Source: Euonymus europaeus (taxonomy: Eukaryota; Streptophyta; Magnoliopsida; Celastrales; Celastraceae). From it: DNA of 64,000 nucleotides. The stretch lies in the NCBI GenBank assembly GCA_963580455.1, contig OY756961.1:10955001-11019000 (forward strand). Reading direction: 5' to 3'. Of the stretch, positions 38,421-52,500 are shown piece by piece; the stretch's first letter is position 1, and each line of letters opens with the position of its first letter. The notes below the pieces were generated by a model. The model saw nothing but the letters and a program-made list of their open reading frames with translations. It was not told the DNA's origin and made no database searches. The position numbers and the translations under genes were made by a program.

Positions 38421-41400
38421 TAATGTTCTTCTATGTCAAATTTTATCAGTATAAGCTTCCAAGATTATTTCGATGGCAAAAGACCAACATTCTATGACAA
38501 ATGGACAAAACCTTTAAAAGCTTCTCCATAGAGAGAGTTGATCAACTTCGGAACATCAAAGTTGCTCGGTGGACATTTTTTATTGTTCTTCTATGTCAAA
38601 TTTTATTAGTGTAAGCTTCCTAGAATATTTCGATGCCAAAATCCCAAGTTTCCATGACAAATGGAGAAAACTGATAAATGCTCCTTCAAAGAGAGATTTG
38701 ACCAATTTCGGACCATCAAAAATGCTCAGTGTACACGTTTTATTGTTCTTCTATGTCGAATTTCATGAGTATAAGCTTCCAAGATTATTTCAATGCCAAA
38801 ACACCAACTTTCTATGACAAATGGACAAAACCGTTAAAAGCTCCTCCATAGAGAGAGTTGAGCAACTTCGGACAATAAAAGTTTCTCGGTGTACACTTTT
38901 TATTGTTCTTCTATGTTAAATTTTACGAGTATAAGCTTCCAAGATTATTTCGATGCAAAAACACCAACTTTCTATGACAAATGGAAAAAACAGTTAAAAG
39001 CTCCTCCATAGAGAGAGTTGAGCAACTTCGGACTATCAAAGTTGCTCGATGTACACTTTTTATTGTTCTTCTATGTTAAATTTTACGAGTATAAGCTTCC
39101 AAGTTTATATCGTTGGCAAAACACCAAATCTCTATGACAAATGTACAAAACCGTTAAAAGCTCCTCCATAGAGAGAGTTGAGCAACTTCGGACAATCAAA
39201 GTTGCTCGGTGTACACTTTTTAATGTTCTTCTATGTCAAATTTTATGAGTATAAGCTTCCAAGATTATTTCGTTGGCAAAACACCAACTTTCAATGACAA
39301 ATGGACAAAACCGTTAAAAGCTCCTCCATAGAGGGAGTTGAGCAACTTCAGACAATCAAAGTTGCTCGGTGTACAGTTTTTATTGTTCTTCTACTTCAAA
39401 TTTTATGAGTGTAAGCTTCTTAGATTATTTCGATGCAAAAACACCAACTTTCTATGACAAAGGGAACAAACAGTTAAAAGCTCCTCAATAGAGAGAGTTG
39501 AGCCACTTCAGACAATGAAAATTGCTCGGTGTACACCTTTTATTGTTCTTCTATGTTAAATTTTACGAAAATGAGCTTTCAGGATTATTTCGATGCCAAA
39601 ATACCAACTTTCTATGAAAAATGGACAAAACCGTTAAAAGCTCCTCCATAGAGAGAGTTGAGCACCTTCTGACAATCAAATTGCTCGATGTACACTTTTT
39701 ATTGTTTTCTATGTCAAATTTTACGAAAATGAGCTTCCAGGATTATTTCGATGCCAAAACACCAACTTTCTATGACAAATGGACAAAACCGTTAAAAGCA
39801 CCTCCATAGAGAGAGTTGAGCAACTCTGGACAATCAAAGTTTCTCGGTGTACACTTTTTATTGTTCTTCTATGTTAAATTTTACAAAAATGAGCTTCTAG
39901 GATTATTTCGATGCCAAAACAACAACTTTCTTTGACAAATGGTCAAAACCATTAAAGGCTCCTCCATAGAGAGAGTTGAGCAACTTTGGACTATCAAAGT
40001 TGCTCGGTGTACACTTTTTAATGTTCTTCTATGTCAAATTTTATGAGTATAAGCTTCCAGGATTATTTCGATGGCAAAAGACCAACATTCTATGACAAAT
40101 GGACAAAACCTTTAAAAGCTTCTCCATAGAGAGAGTTGATCAACTTCGGAACATCAAAGTTGCTCGGTGGACATTTTTTATTGTTCTTCTATGTCAAATT
40201 TTATTAGTGTAAGCTTCCTAGATTATTTCGATGCCAAAATCCCAAGTTTCCATGACAAATGGAGAAAACTGATAAATGCTCCTTCAAAGAGAGATTTGAC
40301 CAATTTCGGACCATCAAAAATGCTCAGTGTACACGTTTTATTGTTCTTCTATGTCAAATTTCATGAGGATAAGCTTCCAAGATTATTTCAATGCCAAAAC
40401 ACCAACTTTCTATGACAAATGGACAAAACCGTTAAAAGCTCCTCCATAGAGAGAGTTGAGCAACTTCGGACAATAAAAGTTTCTCGGTGTACACTTTTTA
40501 TTGTTCTTCTATGTTAAATTTTACGAGTATAAGCTTCCAAGATTATTTCGATGCAAAAACACCAACTTTCTATGACAAATGGAAAAAACAGTTAAAAGCT
40601 CCTCCATAGAGAGAGTTGAGCAACTTCGGACTATCAAAGTTGCTCGATGTACACTTTTTATTGTTCTTCTATGTTAAATTTTACGAGTATAAGCTTCCAA
40701 GTTTATATCGTTGGCAAAACACCAACTCTCTATGACAAATGGACAAAACCGTTAAAAGCTCCTCCATAGAGAGAGTTGAGCAACTTCGGACAATCAAAGT
40801 TGCTCGGTGTACACTTTTTAATGTTCTTCTATGTCAAATTTTATGAGTATAAGCTTCCAAGATTATTTCGTTGGCAAAACACCAACTTTCAATGACAAAT
40901 GGACAAAACCGTTAAAAGCTCCTCCATAGAGGGAGTTGAGCAACTTCAGACAATCAAAGTTGCTCGGTGTACACTTTTTATTGTTCTTCTACTTCAAATT
41001 TTATGAGTGTAAGCTTCTTAGATTATTTCGATGCAAAAACACCAACTTTCTATGACAAAGGGAACAAACAGTTAAAAGCTCCTCAATAGAGAGAGTTGAG
41101 CAACTTCAGACAATGAAAATTGCTCGGTGTACACCTTTTATTGTTCTTCTATGTTAAATTTTACGAAAATGAGCTTTCAGGATTATTTCGATGCCAAAAT
41201 ACCAACTTTCTATGAAAAATGGACAAAACCGTTAAAAGCTCCTCCATAGAGAGAGTTGAGCAACTTCGGACAATCAAAATTGCTTGGTGTACACTTTTTA
41301 TTGTTCTTCTATGTTAAATTTTACGAAAATGAGCTTTCAGGATTATTTCGATGCCAAAACACCAACTTTCTATGGCAAATAGACAAAACCGTTAAAAGCT

Positions 41401-41457
41401 CCTCTATAGAGAGAGTTTAGTAACTTCGGACAATCAAAATTGCTCGGTGTACACTTT
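38420..41457 (+). repeat. 19-monomer higher-order repeat (3038 bp), copy 1
   Basis: The copy pairs with the next one at a shift of 3038 bp. The oddity CAAATCTCTATGACAAATGT occurs at about 39125 and 42163, and the shortened TTATTGTTTTCTATGTC occurs near 39701 and 42739. Two sub-blocks of ten and nine monomers can be seen from the repeated CTCCTTCAAAGAGAG variant (steps of 1598 and 1440 bp). Two bases short of 19 x 160 is explained by the small deletions in the GAGCACCTTCTGAC monomer. One visible difference from copy 2 is GTACAGTTTT near 39373. Confidence 0.87.
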
Positions 41458-44400
41458 TTAATGTTCTTCTATGTCAAATTTTATGAGTATAAGCTTCCAA
41501 GATCATTTCGATGGCAAAAGACCAACATTCTATGACAAATGGACAAAACCTTTAAAAGCTTCTCCATAGAGAGAGTTGATCAACTTCGGAACATCAAAGT
41601 TGCTCGGTGGACATTTTTTATTGTTCTTCTATGTCAAATTTTATTAGTGTAAGCTTCCTAGAATATTTCGATGCCAAAATCCCAAGTTTCCATGACAAAT
41701 GGAGAAAACTGATAAATGCTCCTTCAAAGAGAGATTTGACCAATTTCGGACCATCAAAAATGCTCAGTGTACACGTTTTATTGTTCTTCTATGTCGAATT
41801 TCATGAGTATAAGCTTCCAAGATTATTTCAATGCCAAAACACCAACTTTCTATGACAAATGGACAAAACCGTTAAAAGCTCCTCCATAGAGAGAGTTGAG
41901 CAACTTCGGACAATAAAAGTTTCTCGGTGTACACTTTTTATTGTTCTTCTATGTTAAATTTTACGAGTATAAGCTTCCAAGATTATTTCGATGCAAAAAC
42001 ACCAACTTTCTATGACAAATGGAAAAAACAGTTAAAAGCTCCTCCATAGAGAGAGTTGAGCAACTTCGGACTATCAAAGTTGCTCGATGTACACTTTTTA
42101 TTGTTCTTCTATGTTAAATTTTACGAGTATAAGCTTCCAAGTTTATATCGTTGGCAAAACACCAAATCTCTATGACAAATGTACAAAACCGTTAAAAGCT
42201 CCTCCATAGAGAGAGTTGAGCAACTTCGGACAATCAAAGTTGCTCGGTGTACACTTTTTAATGTTCTTCTATGTCAAATTTTATGAGTATAAGCTTCCAA
42301 GATTATTTCGTTGGCAAAACACCAACTTTCAATGACAAATGGACAAAACCGTTAAAAGCTCCTCCATAGAGGGAGTTGAGCAACTTCAGACAATCAAAGT
42401 TGCTCGGTGTACACTTTTTATTGTTCTTCTACTTCAAATTTTATGAGTGTAAGCTTCTTAGATTATTTCGATGCAAAAACACCAACTTTCTATGACAAAG
42501 GGAACAAACAGTTAAAAGCTCCTCAATAGAGAGAGTTGAGCCACTTCAGACAATGAAAATTGCTCGGTGTACACCTTTTATTGTTCTTCTATGTTAAATT
42601 TTACGAAAATGAGCTTTCAGGATTATTTCGATGCCAAAATACCAACTTTCTATGAAAAATGGACAAAACCGTTAAAAGCTCCTCCATAGAGAGAGTTGAG
42701 CACCTTCTGACAATCAAATTGCTCGATGTACACTTTTTATTGTTTTCTATGTCAAATTTTACGAAAATGAGCTTCCAGGATTATTTCGATGCCAAAACAC
42801 CAACTTTCTATGACAAATGGACAAAACCGTTAAAAGCACCTCCATAGAGAGAGTTGAGCAACTCTGGACAATCAAAGTTTCTCGGTGTACACTTTTTATT
42901 GTTCTTCTATGTTAAATTTTACAAAAATGAGCTTCTAGGATTATTTCGATGCCAAAACAACAACTTTCTTTGACAAATGGTCAAAACCATTAAAGGCTCC
43001 TCCATAGAGAGAGTTGAGCAACTTTGGACTATCAAAGTTGCTCGGTGTACACTTTTTAATGTTCTTCTATGTCAAATTTTATGAGTATAAGCTTCCAGGA
43101 TTATTTCGATGGCAAAAGACCAACATTCTATGACAAATGGACAAAACCTTTAAAAGCTTCTCCATAGAGAGAGTTGATCAACTTCGGAACATCAAAGTTG
43201 CTCGGTGGACATTTTTTATTGTTCTTCTATGTCAAATTTTATTAGTGTAAGCTTCCTAGATTATTTCGATGCCAAAATCCCAAGTTTCCATGACAAATGG
43301 AGAAAACTGATAAATGCTCCTTCAAAGAGAGATTTGACCAATTTCGGACCATCAAAAATGCTCAGTGTACACGTTTTATTGTTCTTCTATGTCAAATTTC
43401 ATGAGGATAAGCTTCCAAGATTATTTCAATGCCAAAACACCAACTTTCTATGACAAATGGACAAAACCGTTAAAAGCTCCTCCATAGAGAGAGTTGAGCA
43501 ACTTCGGACAATAAAAGTTTCTCGGTGTACACTTTTTATTGTTCTTCTATGTTAAATTTTACGAGTATAAGCTTCCAAGATTATTTCGATGCAAAAACAC
43601 CAACTTTCTATGACAAATGGAAAAAACAGTTAAAAGCTCCTCCATAGAGAGAGTTGAGCAACTTCGGACTATCAAAGTTGCTCGATGTACACTTTTTATT
43701 GTTCTTCTATGTTAAATTTTACGAGTATAAGCTTCCAAGTTTATATCGTTGGCAAAACACCAACTCTCTATGACAAATGGACAAAACCGTTAAAAGCTCC
43801 TCCATAGAGAGAGTTGAGCAACTTCGGACAATCAAAGTTGCTCGGTGTACACTTTTTAATGTTCTTCTATGTCAAATTTTATGAGTATAAGCTTCCAAGA
43901 TTATTTCGTTGGCAAAACACCAACTTTCAATGACAAATGGACAAAACCGTTAAAAGCTCCTCCATAGAGGGAGTTGAGCAACTTCAGACAATCAAAGTTG
44001 CTCGGTGTACACTTTTTATTGTTCTTCTACTTCAAATTTTATGAGTGTAAGCTTCTTAGATTATTTCGATGCAAAAACACCAACTTTCTATGACAAAGGG
44101 AACAAACAGTTAAAAGCTCCTCAATAGAGAGAGTTGAGCAACTTCAGACAATGAAAATTGCTCGGTGTACACCTTTTATTGTTCTTCTATGTTAAATTTT
44201 ACGAAAATGAGCTTTCAGGATTATTTCGATGCCAAAATACCAACTTTCTATGAAAAATGGACAAAACCGTTAAAAGCTCCTCCATAGAGAGAGTTGAGCA
44301 ACTTCGGACAATCAAAATTGCTTGGTGTACACTTTTTATTGTTCTTCTATGTTAAATTTTACGAAAATGAGCTTTCAGGATTATTTCGATGCCAAAACAC

Positions 44401-44495
44401 CAACTTTCTATGGCAAATAGACAAAACCGTTAAAAGCTCCTCTATAGAGAGAGTTTAGTAACTTCGGACAATCAAAATTGCTCGGTGTACACTTT
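41458..44495 (+). repeat. 19-monomer higher-order repeat (3038 bp), copy 2
   Basis: This copy is almost identical to the preceding one. It differs at the left edge (GATCATTTCG near 41501 against GATTATTTCG), and its right edge leads into the monomer with the 5-base insertion at 44614. That leaves the unit and joins the series also present at 4.7-5.1 kb. The low divergence implies a recent tandem duplication, or an assembly duplication that read depth would expose. Confidence 0.85.
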
Positions 44496-47420
44496 TTAAT
44501 GTTCTTCTATGTCAAATTTTATGAGTATAAGCTTCCAAGATCATTTCGATGGCAAAAGACCAACATTCTATGACAAATGGACAAAACCTTTAAAAGCTCC
44601 TCCATAGAGAGAGGAGAGTTGATCAACTTCGGAACATCAAAGTTGCTCGGTGGACACTTTTTATTGTTCTTCTATGTCAAATTTTATGAGTGTAAGTTTC
44701 TTAGATTATTTCGATGCCAAAACACCAACTTTCTATGACAAAGGGAAAAAACAGTTAAAAGCTCCTCAATAGAGAGAGTTGAGCGACTTCAGACAATGAA
44801 AATTGCTCGGTGTACACCTTTTATTGTTCTTCTATGTTAAATTTTATGAAAATGAGCTTTCAAGATTATTTCGATGCCAAAATACCAACTTTATATGAAA
44901 AATGGACAAAACCGTTAAAAGCTCCTCCATAGAGAGAGTTGAGCAACTTCGGACAATCAAAATTGCTCCGTGTACACTTTTTATTGTTCTTCAATGTTAA
45001 ATTTTACGAAAATGAGCTTTCAGGATTATATCGATGCCAAAACACCAACTTTCTTTGACAAATGGACAAAACCGTTAAAAGCTCCTCCATAGAGAGAGTT
45101 GGGCAACTTTGGACTATCAAAGTTGCTCGGTGTACACTTTTTAATGTTCTTCTAAGTCAAATTTTATGAGTATAAGCTTCCAAGATTATTTCGATGGCAA
45201 AAGACCAACATTCTATGACAAATGGACAAAACCTTTAAAAACAATTCCATAGAGAGAGTTGATCAACTTCGGAACATCAAAGTTGCTCGGTGGACACTTT
45301 TTATTGTTCTTCTATGTCAAATTTTATGAGTGTAAGCTTCCTAGATTATTTCGATGCCAAAATCCCAAGTTTCCATGACAAATGGAGAAAACTGTTAAAA
45401 GCTTCTTCAAAGAGAGATTTGACCAATTTCGGACCATCAAAGATGCTCAGTGTAGACGCTTTATTGTTCTTCTATGTCAAATTTTATGAGTATAAGCTTC
45501 CAAGATTATTTCAATGCCAAAACACCAACTTTCTATGACAAATGGACAAAACCGTTAAAAGCTCCTCCATAGAGAGAGTTGAGCAACTTCGGACAATAAA
45601 AGTTTCTTGCTGTACATTTTTATTGTTCTTCTATGTTAAATATTACGAGTATAAGCTTCCAAGATTATTTCGATGCAAAAACACCAACTTTCTATGACAA
45701 ATGGAAAAAACAGTTAAAAGCTCCTCCATAGAGAGAGTTGAGCAACTTCGGACTATCAAAGTTACTCGATGTACACTTTTTAATGTTCTTCTATGTCATA
45801 TTTTATGAGTATAAGCTTCCAAGATTATATCGTTGGCAAAACACCAACTTTCTATGACAAATGGACAAAACCGTTAAAAGCTCTTCCATAGAGAGAGTTG
45901 AGCAACTTCGGACAATCAAAGTTGCTCGGTGTACACTTTTTAATGTTCTTCTATGTTAAATTTTATGAGTATACGCTTCCAAGATTATTTCGTTGGCAAA
46001 ACACCAACTTTCAATGACAAATGGACAAAACCGTTAAAAGCTCCTCCATAGGGAGACTTGAGCAACTTCAGACAATCAAAGTTGCTCGGTGTAAACTTTT
46101 TATTGTTCTTCTACTTCAAATTTTATGAGTGTAAGCTTCTTAGATTATTTCGATGCAAAAACACCAACTTTCTATGACAAAGGGAAAAAACAGTTAAAAG
46201 CTCCTCAATAGAGAGATTTGAGCAACTTCAGACAATGAAAATTACTCGGTGTACACCTTTTATTGTTCTTCTATGTTAAATTTTACGAAAATGAGCTTTC
46301 AGGATTATTTCGATGCCAAAATACCAACTTTCTATGGCAAATAGACAAAACCGTTAAAAGCTACTCTATAGAGAGAGTTGAGCAACTTCGGACAATCAAA
46401 ATTGCTCGGTGTACACTTTTTATTGTTCTTCTATGTTAAATTTTACGAAAATGAGCTTCCAGGATTATTTCGATGCCAAAACACCAACTTTCTTTGACAA
46501 ATGGACAAAACCGTTAAAAGCTCTTCCATAGGAGAGAGTTGAGCAACTTTGGACTATCAAAGTTGCTCGGTGTACACTTTTTAATGTTCTTCTATGTCGA
46601 ATTTTATGAGTATAAGCTTCCAAGATTATTTCGATGGCAAAAGACCAACATTCTATGACAAATGGACAAAACCTTTAAAAGCTCCTCCATAGAGAGAGTA
46701 GTGCAACTTCGGAACATCAAAGTTGCTCGGTGGACACTTTTTATTGTTCTTCTATGTCAAATTTTATGAGTGTAAGCTTCCTAGATTTTTTCGATGCCAA
46801 AATCCAAAGTTTCCATGACAAATGGAGAAAACTGTTAAAAGCTCCTTCATAAAGAGATTTGACCAATTTCGGACCATCAAATATGCTCGGTGTACACGTT
46901 TTATTGTTCTTCTATGTCAAATTTTATGAGTATAAGCTTCCAAGATTATTTCGATGCCAAAACACCAACTTTCTATGACAAATGAACAAAACCGTTAAAA
47001 GCTCCTCCATAGAGAGAGTTGAGCAACTTCGGACAATCAAAGTTGCTCGATGTACACTTTTTATTGTTCTTCTACTTCAAATTTTATGAGTGTAAGCTTC
47101 TTAGATTATTTCGATGCAAAAACACCAACTTTCTATGACAAATGAAAAAACAGTTAAAAGCTCCTCCATAGTGAGAGTTGAGCAGTTTCGGACAATCAAA
47201 GTTGCTCGGTGTACACTTTTTATTGTTCTTCTACTTCAAATTTTATGAGTGTAAGCTTCTTAGATTATTTCGATGTAAAAACACCAACTTTCTATGATAA
47301 ATGGACAAAACCGTTAAAAGCTCCTACATAGTGAGAGTTGAGCAAGTTCGGACAATCAAAATTGCTCGGTGTACACTTTTTATTGTTCTTCTATGTTAAA
47401 TTTTACGAAAATGAGCTTTC
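44496..47420 (+). repeat. Irregular satellite stretch
   Basis: About eighteen monomers do not form an obvious tandem higher-order unit. The first part (to about 44980) matches 4.67-5.15 kb. Variants of the 19-monomer unit reappear with more changes, such as AAAACAATTCC near 45237, TTTCTTGCTGTACATTTTTATTG near 45603, an extra base in CCATAGGAGAGAG near 46527, and a lost base in AAATGAAAAAACAG near 47141. Monomers look older and more divergent than in the flanking units. No other feature was found. Confidence 0.75.
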
Positions 47421-49018
47421 AGGATTATTTTGATGCCAAAACACCAACTTTCTATGACAAATGGACAAAACCGTTAAAAGCTCCCCCATAGAGTGAGTTG
47501 AGCAACTTCGGACAATCAAAGTTGCTCGGTGTACACTTTTTATTGTTCTTCTATGTTAAATTTTACGAAAATGAGCTTTCAGGATTATTTTGATGCCAAA
47601 ACACCAACTTTCTATGACAAATGGACAAAACCGTTAAGAGCTCTCCCATAGAGTGAGTTGAGCAACTTCGGACAATCAAAGTTGCTCGGTGTACACTTTT
47701 TATTGTTCTTCTACTTCAAATTTTATGAGTGTAAGCTTCTTAGATTATTTCGATGCAAAAACACCAACTTTCTATGACAAATGGAAAAAACAGTTAAAAG
47801 CTCCTCCATAGAGAGAGTTGAGCAACTTCAGACAATCAAAATTGCTTGCTGTACACCTTTTATTGTTCTTCTATGTTAAATTTTACGAAAATGAGCTTCC
47901 AGGATTATTTCGATGCCAAAACACCAATTTTCTATGACAAATGGAAAAACCGTTAAAAGCTCCTCCATAGAGAGAGTTGAGCAACTTCGGACTATCAAAG
48001 TTGCTCGATGTACACTTTTTAATGTTCTTCTATGTCAAATTTTACGAAATGGAGCTTCCGAGATTATTTCGATGCAAAAATCCCAGGTTTCTATGACAAA
48101 TGGAGAAAACTGTTAAAAGCTCCTTCATGGAGAGAGTTGAGCAACTTCGGACAATCAAAATTGCTCGGTGTACACTTTTTATTGTTCTTCTACGTTAAAT
48201 TTTACGAAATGGAGCTTTCAGGATTATTTTGATGCCAAAACACCAACTTTCTATGACAAATGGACAAAACCGTTAAAAGCTCCCCCATAGAGTGAGTTGA
48301 GCAACTTCGGACAATCAAAGTTGCTCGGTGTACACTTTTTATTGTTCTTCTATGTTAAATTTTACGAAAATGAGCTTTCAGGATTATTTTGATGCCAAAA
48401 CACCAACTTTCTATGACAAATGGACAAAACCGTTAAGAGCTCTCCCATAGAGTGAGTTGAGCAACTTCGGACAATCAAAGTTGCTCGGTGTACACTTTTT
48501 ATTGTTCTTCTACTTCAAATTTTATGAGTGTAAGCTTCTTAGATTATTTCGATGCCAAAACACCAACTTTCTATGACAAATGGAAAAAACAGTTAAAAGC
48601 TCCTCCATAGAGAGAGTTGAGCAACTTCAGACAATCAAAATTGCTTGGTGTACACCTTTTATTGTTCTTCTATGTTAAATTTTACGAAAATGAGCTTCCA
48701 GGATTATTTCGATGCCAAAACACCAATTTTCTATGACAAATGGAAAAACCGTTAAAAGCTCCTCCATAGAGAGAGTGGAGCAACTTCGGACTATCAAAGT
48801 TGCTCGATGTACACTTTTTAATGTTCTTCTATGTCAAATTTTACGAAATGGAGCTTCCGAGATTATTTCGATGCAAAAATCCCAGGTTTCTATGACAAAT
48901 GGAGAAAACTGTTAAAAGCTCCTTCATGGAGAGAGTTGAGCAACTTCGGACAATCAAAATTGCTCGGTGTACACTTTTTATTGTTCTTCTACGTTAAATT
49001 TTACGAAATGGAGCTTTC
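47420..49018 (+). repeat. 5-monomer tandem duplication (799-bp spacing)
   Basis: CTCCCCCATAGAGTGAG at 47481 and 48280, CTCTCCCATAGAG at 47641 and 48440, and the one-base-short AAATGGAAAAACCG at about 47939 and 48738 are each 799 bp apart. The unit also holds TACGAAATGGAGCTTCCGAG, and a stop-losing CTTCATGGAGAGAG. The copies differ by few bases, for example GATGTAAAAACACC near 47272 against GATGCCAAAACACC near 48550 and GAGAGTTGAGC against GAGAGTGGAGC near 48773. Confidence 0.85.
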
Positions 49019-52000
49019 AGGATTATTTTGATGCCAAAACACCAACTTTCTATGATAAATGGACAAAACCGTTAAAAGCTCCTCCATAGAGAGAGTTGAG
49101 CAACTTCAGACAATCAAAGTTGCTCGGTGTACACTTTATAATGTTCTACTAAGTCAAATTTTACGAGTATAAGCTTCCAAGATTATTTCGATGCCAAAAC
49201 ACCAACTTTTAATGACAAACGAAAAAAACCGTTAAAAGCTCCTCCATAGAGAGAGTTGAGCAACTTCGGACAATCAAAATTGCTTGGTGTACACTTTTTA
49301 TTGTTCTTCTATGTTAAATTTTACGAAAATGAGCTTCCAGAATTATTTCGATGCCAAAACACCAACTTTCTATGACAAATAGACAAAACCGTTAAAAACT
49401 CCTCCATAGAGAGAGTTGAGCAACTTCGGACTATCAAAGTTGCTCGGTGTACACTTTTTAATGTTCTTCTATGTCAAATTTTATGAGTATAACTTCCTAG
49501 ATTATTTCGATGCCAAAATCCCAGGTTTCTATGACAAATGGAGAAAACTGTGAAAAGCTCCTGCATAGAGAGAGTTGAGCAACTTCGGACAATCAAAGTT
49601 GCTCGGTGTACACTTTTTATTGTTCTTCAACTTCAAATTTTATGAGTGTATTCTTCTTAGATTATTTCGATGCAAAACACCAACTTTATATGACAAATGG
49701 AAAAAACAGTTAAAAGCCCCTCCTTAGAGAGAGTTGAGCAACTTCAGACAATCAAAATTGCTCGGTGTACAACTTTAATTGTTTTTCTATGTTAAATTTT
49801 ACGAAAATGAGCTTCCAGGATTATTTCGATGCCAAAACACCAAATTTCTATGAAAAATGGACAAAACCGTTAAAAGCTCCTTCATAGAGAGAGTTGAGCA
49901 ACTTTGGACAATCAAAATTGCACGGTGTACACTTTTTATTTTTCTTCTATGTTAAATTTTACGAAAATGAGCTTTCAGAATTATTTCGATGCCAAAACAC
50001 CAACTTTCTATGACAAATGGACAAAACCGTTAAAAGCTCCTCCATAGAGAGAGTTGAGCAACTTCGGACAATCAAAATTGCTCGGTGTACACTTTTTATT
50101 GTTCTTCTATGTTAAATTTTACGAAAATGAGCTTCCAGGATTATTTCGATGCCAAAACACCAACTTTCTTTGACAAATGGACAAAACCGTTAAAAGCTCC
50201 TCCATAAAGAGAGTTGAGCAACTTCGGAATATCAAAGTTGCTCGGTGTACACTTTTTAATGTTCTTCTATGTCAAATTTTATGAGTATAACTTACTAGAT
50301 TATTTCGATGCCAAAATCCCAAGTTTCTATGACAAACAGAGAAAACCGTTAAAAGCTCCTTCATAGAGAGAGTTGACCAATTTCGGACCATCAAAGATGC
50401 TCGGTGTACACGTATTAATGTTCTACTAAGTCAAATTTTACGAGTATAAACTTCCTAAATTATTTCGATGCCAAAACACCAACTTTTAATGACAAATGGA
50501 AAAAACTGTTAAAAGCTCCTCCATAGAGAGAGTTGAGCAACTTCGGACAATCAAAGTTGCTCGGTGTACACTTTTTTTTTTTCTTCTACTTCAAATTTTA
50601 TGAGTGTAAGCTTCTTAGATTATTTCGGTGCAAAAACACCAACTTTCTATGAAAAATGGAAAAAACAGTTAAAAGGTCCTCCATAGAGAGAGTTGAGCAA
50701 CTTCGGACAATCAAAGTTGCTCGGTGTACACGTTTTATTGTTCTTCTATGTCAAATTTTATGAGTATAAGCTTCCAAGATTATTTCAATCCCAAAACACC
50801 AACTTTCTATGACAAATGGACAAAACCGTTAAAAGCTCCTCCATAGAGAGAGTTGAGCAACTTCGGACAATCAAAGTTGCTCGGTGTACACTTTTTATTG
50901 TTCTTCTACTTCAAATTTCAAGAGTGTAAGCTTCATAGATTATTCCGATGCAAAAACACTAACTTTCTATGACAAATGGAAAAAGCAGTTAAAAGCTCCT
51001 CCATAGAGAGAGTGGAGCAACTTTGGACTATCAAAGTTGCTCGATGTACACTTTTTAATGTTCTTCTATGTCAACTTTTATGAGTATAAGCTTCCAAGAT
51101 TTTTTCGTTGGCAAAACACCAACTTTCTATGACAAATTGACAGAACCGTTAAAAGCTCCTCCATAGAGAGAGTTGAGCAACTTCGGACAATCAAAGTTGC
51201 TCGGTGTACACTTTTTATTGTTTTTCTATGTCAAATTTTATGAAAATGAGCTTCCAGGATTATTTCTATGCCGAAACACCAACTTTCTATGAAAAATGGA
51301 CAAAACCGTTAAAAGCTCCTCCATAGAGAGAGTTGAGCAACTTCGGACTATCCAAATTGCTCGGTGTACACTTTTTATTGTTCTTCTATGTTAAATTTTA
51401 CGAAATAGAGCTTTCAGGATTATTTTGATGCCAAAACACCAACTTTCTATGACAAATGGACAAAACCGTTAAAAGCTCCTACATAGAGAGAGTTGAGCAA
51501 CTTCGGACAATCAAAATTGCTCGGTGTACACTTTTTATTGTTCTTCTATGTTAAATTTTACGAAAAAGAGCTTTCAGGATTATTTTGATGCCAAAACACC
51601 AACTTTCTATGACAAATGGACAAAACCGTTAAAAGCTCCCCCATAGAGTGAGTTGAGCAACTTCGGACAATCAAAGTTGCTCGGTATACACTTTTTATTG
51701 TTCTTCTACTTCAAATTTTATGAGTGTAAGCTTCTTAGATTATTTCGATGCAAAAACACCAACTTTCTATGACAAATGGAAAAAACAGTTAAAAGCTCCT
51801 CCATAGAGAGAGTTGAGCAACTTCAGACAATCAAAATTGCTTGGTGTACACCTTTTATTGTTCTTCTATGTTAAATTTTATGAAAATGAGCTTCCAGAAT
51901 TATTTCGATGCCAAAACACCAACTTTCTATGACAAATGGAAAAAACCGTTAAAAGCTCCTCCATATAGAGAGTTGAGCAACTTCGGACTATCAAAGTTGC

Positions 52001-52500
52001 TCGGTGTACACTTTTTAATGTTCTTCTATGTCAAATTTTATGAGTATAACTTACTAGATTATTTCGATGCCAAAATCCCAAGTTTCTATGACAAACAGAG
52101 AAAACCGTTAAAAGCTCCTTCATAGAGAGAGTTGAACAATTTCGGACCATCAAAGATGCTCGGTGTACACGTTTTAATGTTCTACTAAGTCAAATTTTAC
52201 GAGTATAAGCTTCCTAAATTATTTCGATGTCAAAACACCAACTTTTAATGACAAATGGAAAAAACTGTTAAATGCTCCTCCATAGAGAGAGTTGAGCAAC
52301 TTCGGACAATCAAAGTTGCTCGGTGTACACCTTTTATTGTTCTTCTACTTCAAATTTTATGAGTGTAAGCTTCTTAGAATATTTCGATGCAAAAACACCA
52401 ACTTTCTATGACAAATGGAAAAAACAGTTAAAAGCTCCTCCATAGAGAGAGTTGAGCAACTTCAGACAATCAAAATTGCTTGGTGTACAGCTTTTATTGT
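49019..52500 (+). repeat. Irregular satellite stretch with an 11-monomer echo
   Basis: This is about 22 heterogeneous monomers. The rare variant ATAACTTACTAGATT followed by GACAAACAGAGAAAACC is at about 50288 and again at about 52047, 1759 bp or eleven monomers apart, together with its neighbour (TTCTACTAAGTC with GCTTCCTAAATT). A T homopolymer of about 12 bases lies near 50571. A two-base loss (GTATAACTTCCTAG) is near 49490. It contains no gene, RNA or transposon that I can see. Confidence 0.75.

Noticed and set aside
50571..50585. T homopolymer near 50571 as a terminator or poly(A)/poly(T) mark
   Set aside because: It is the normal T-rich block of the monomer (CACTTTTTATTGTTC) with G and A positions changed to T, so it is a monomer variant and possibly a sequencing homopolymer error.
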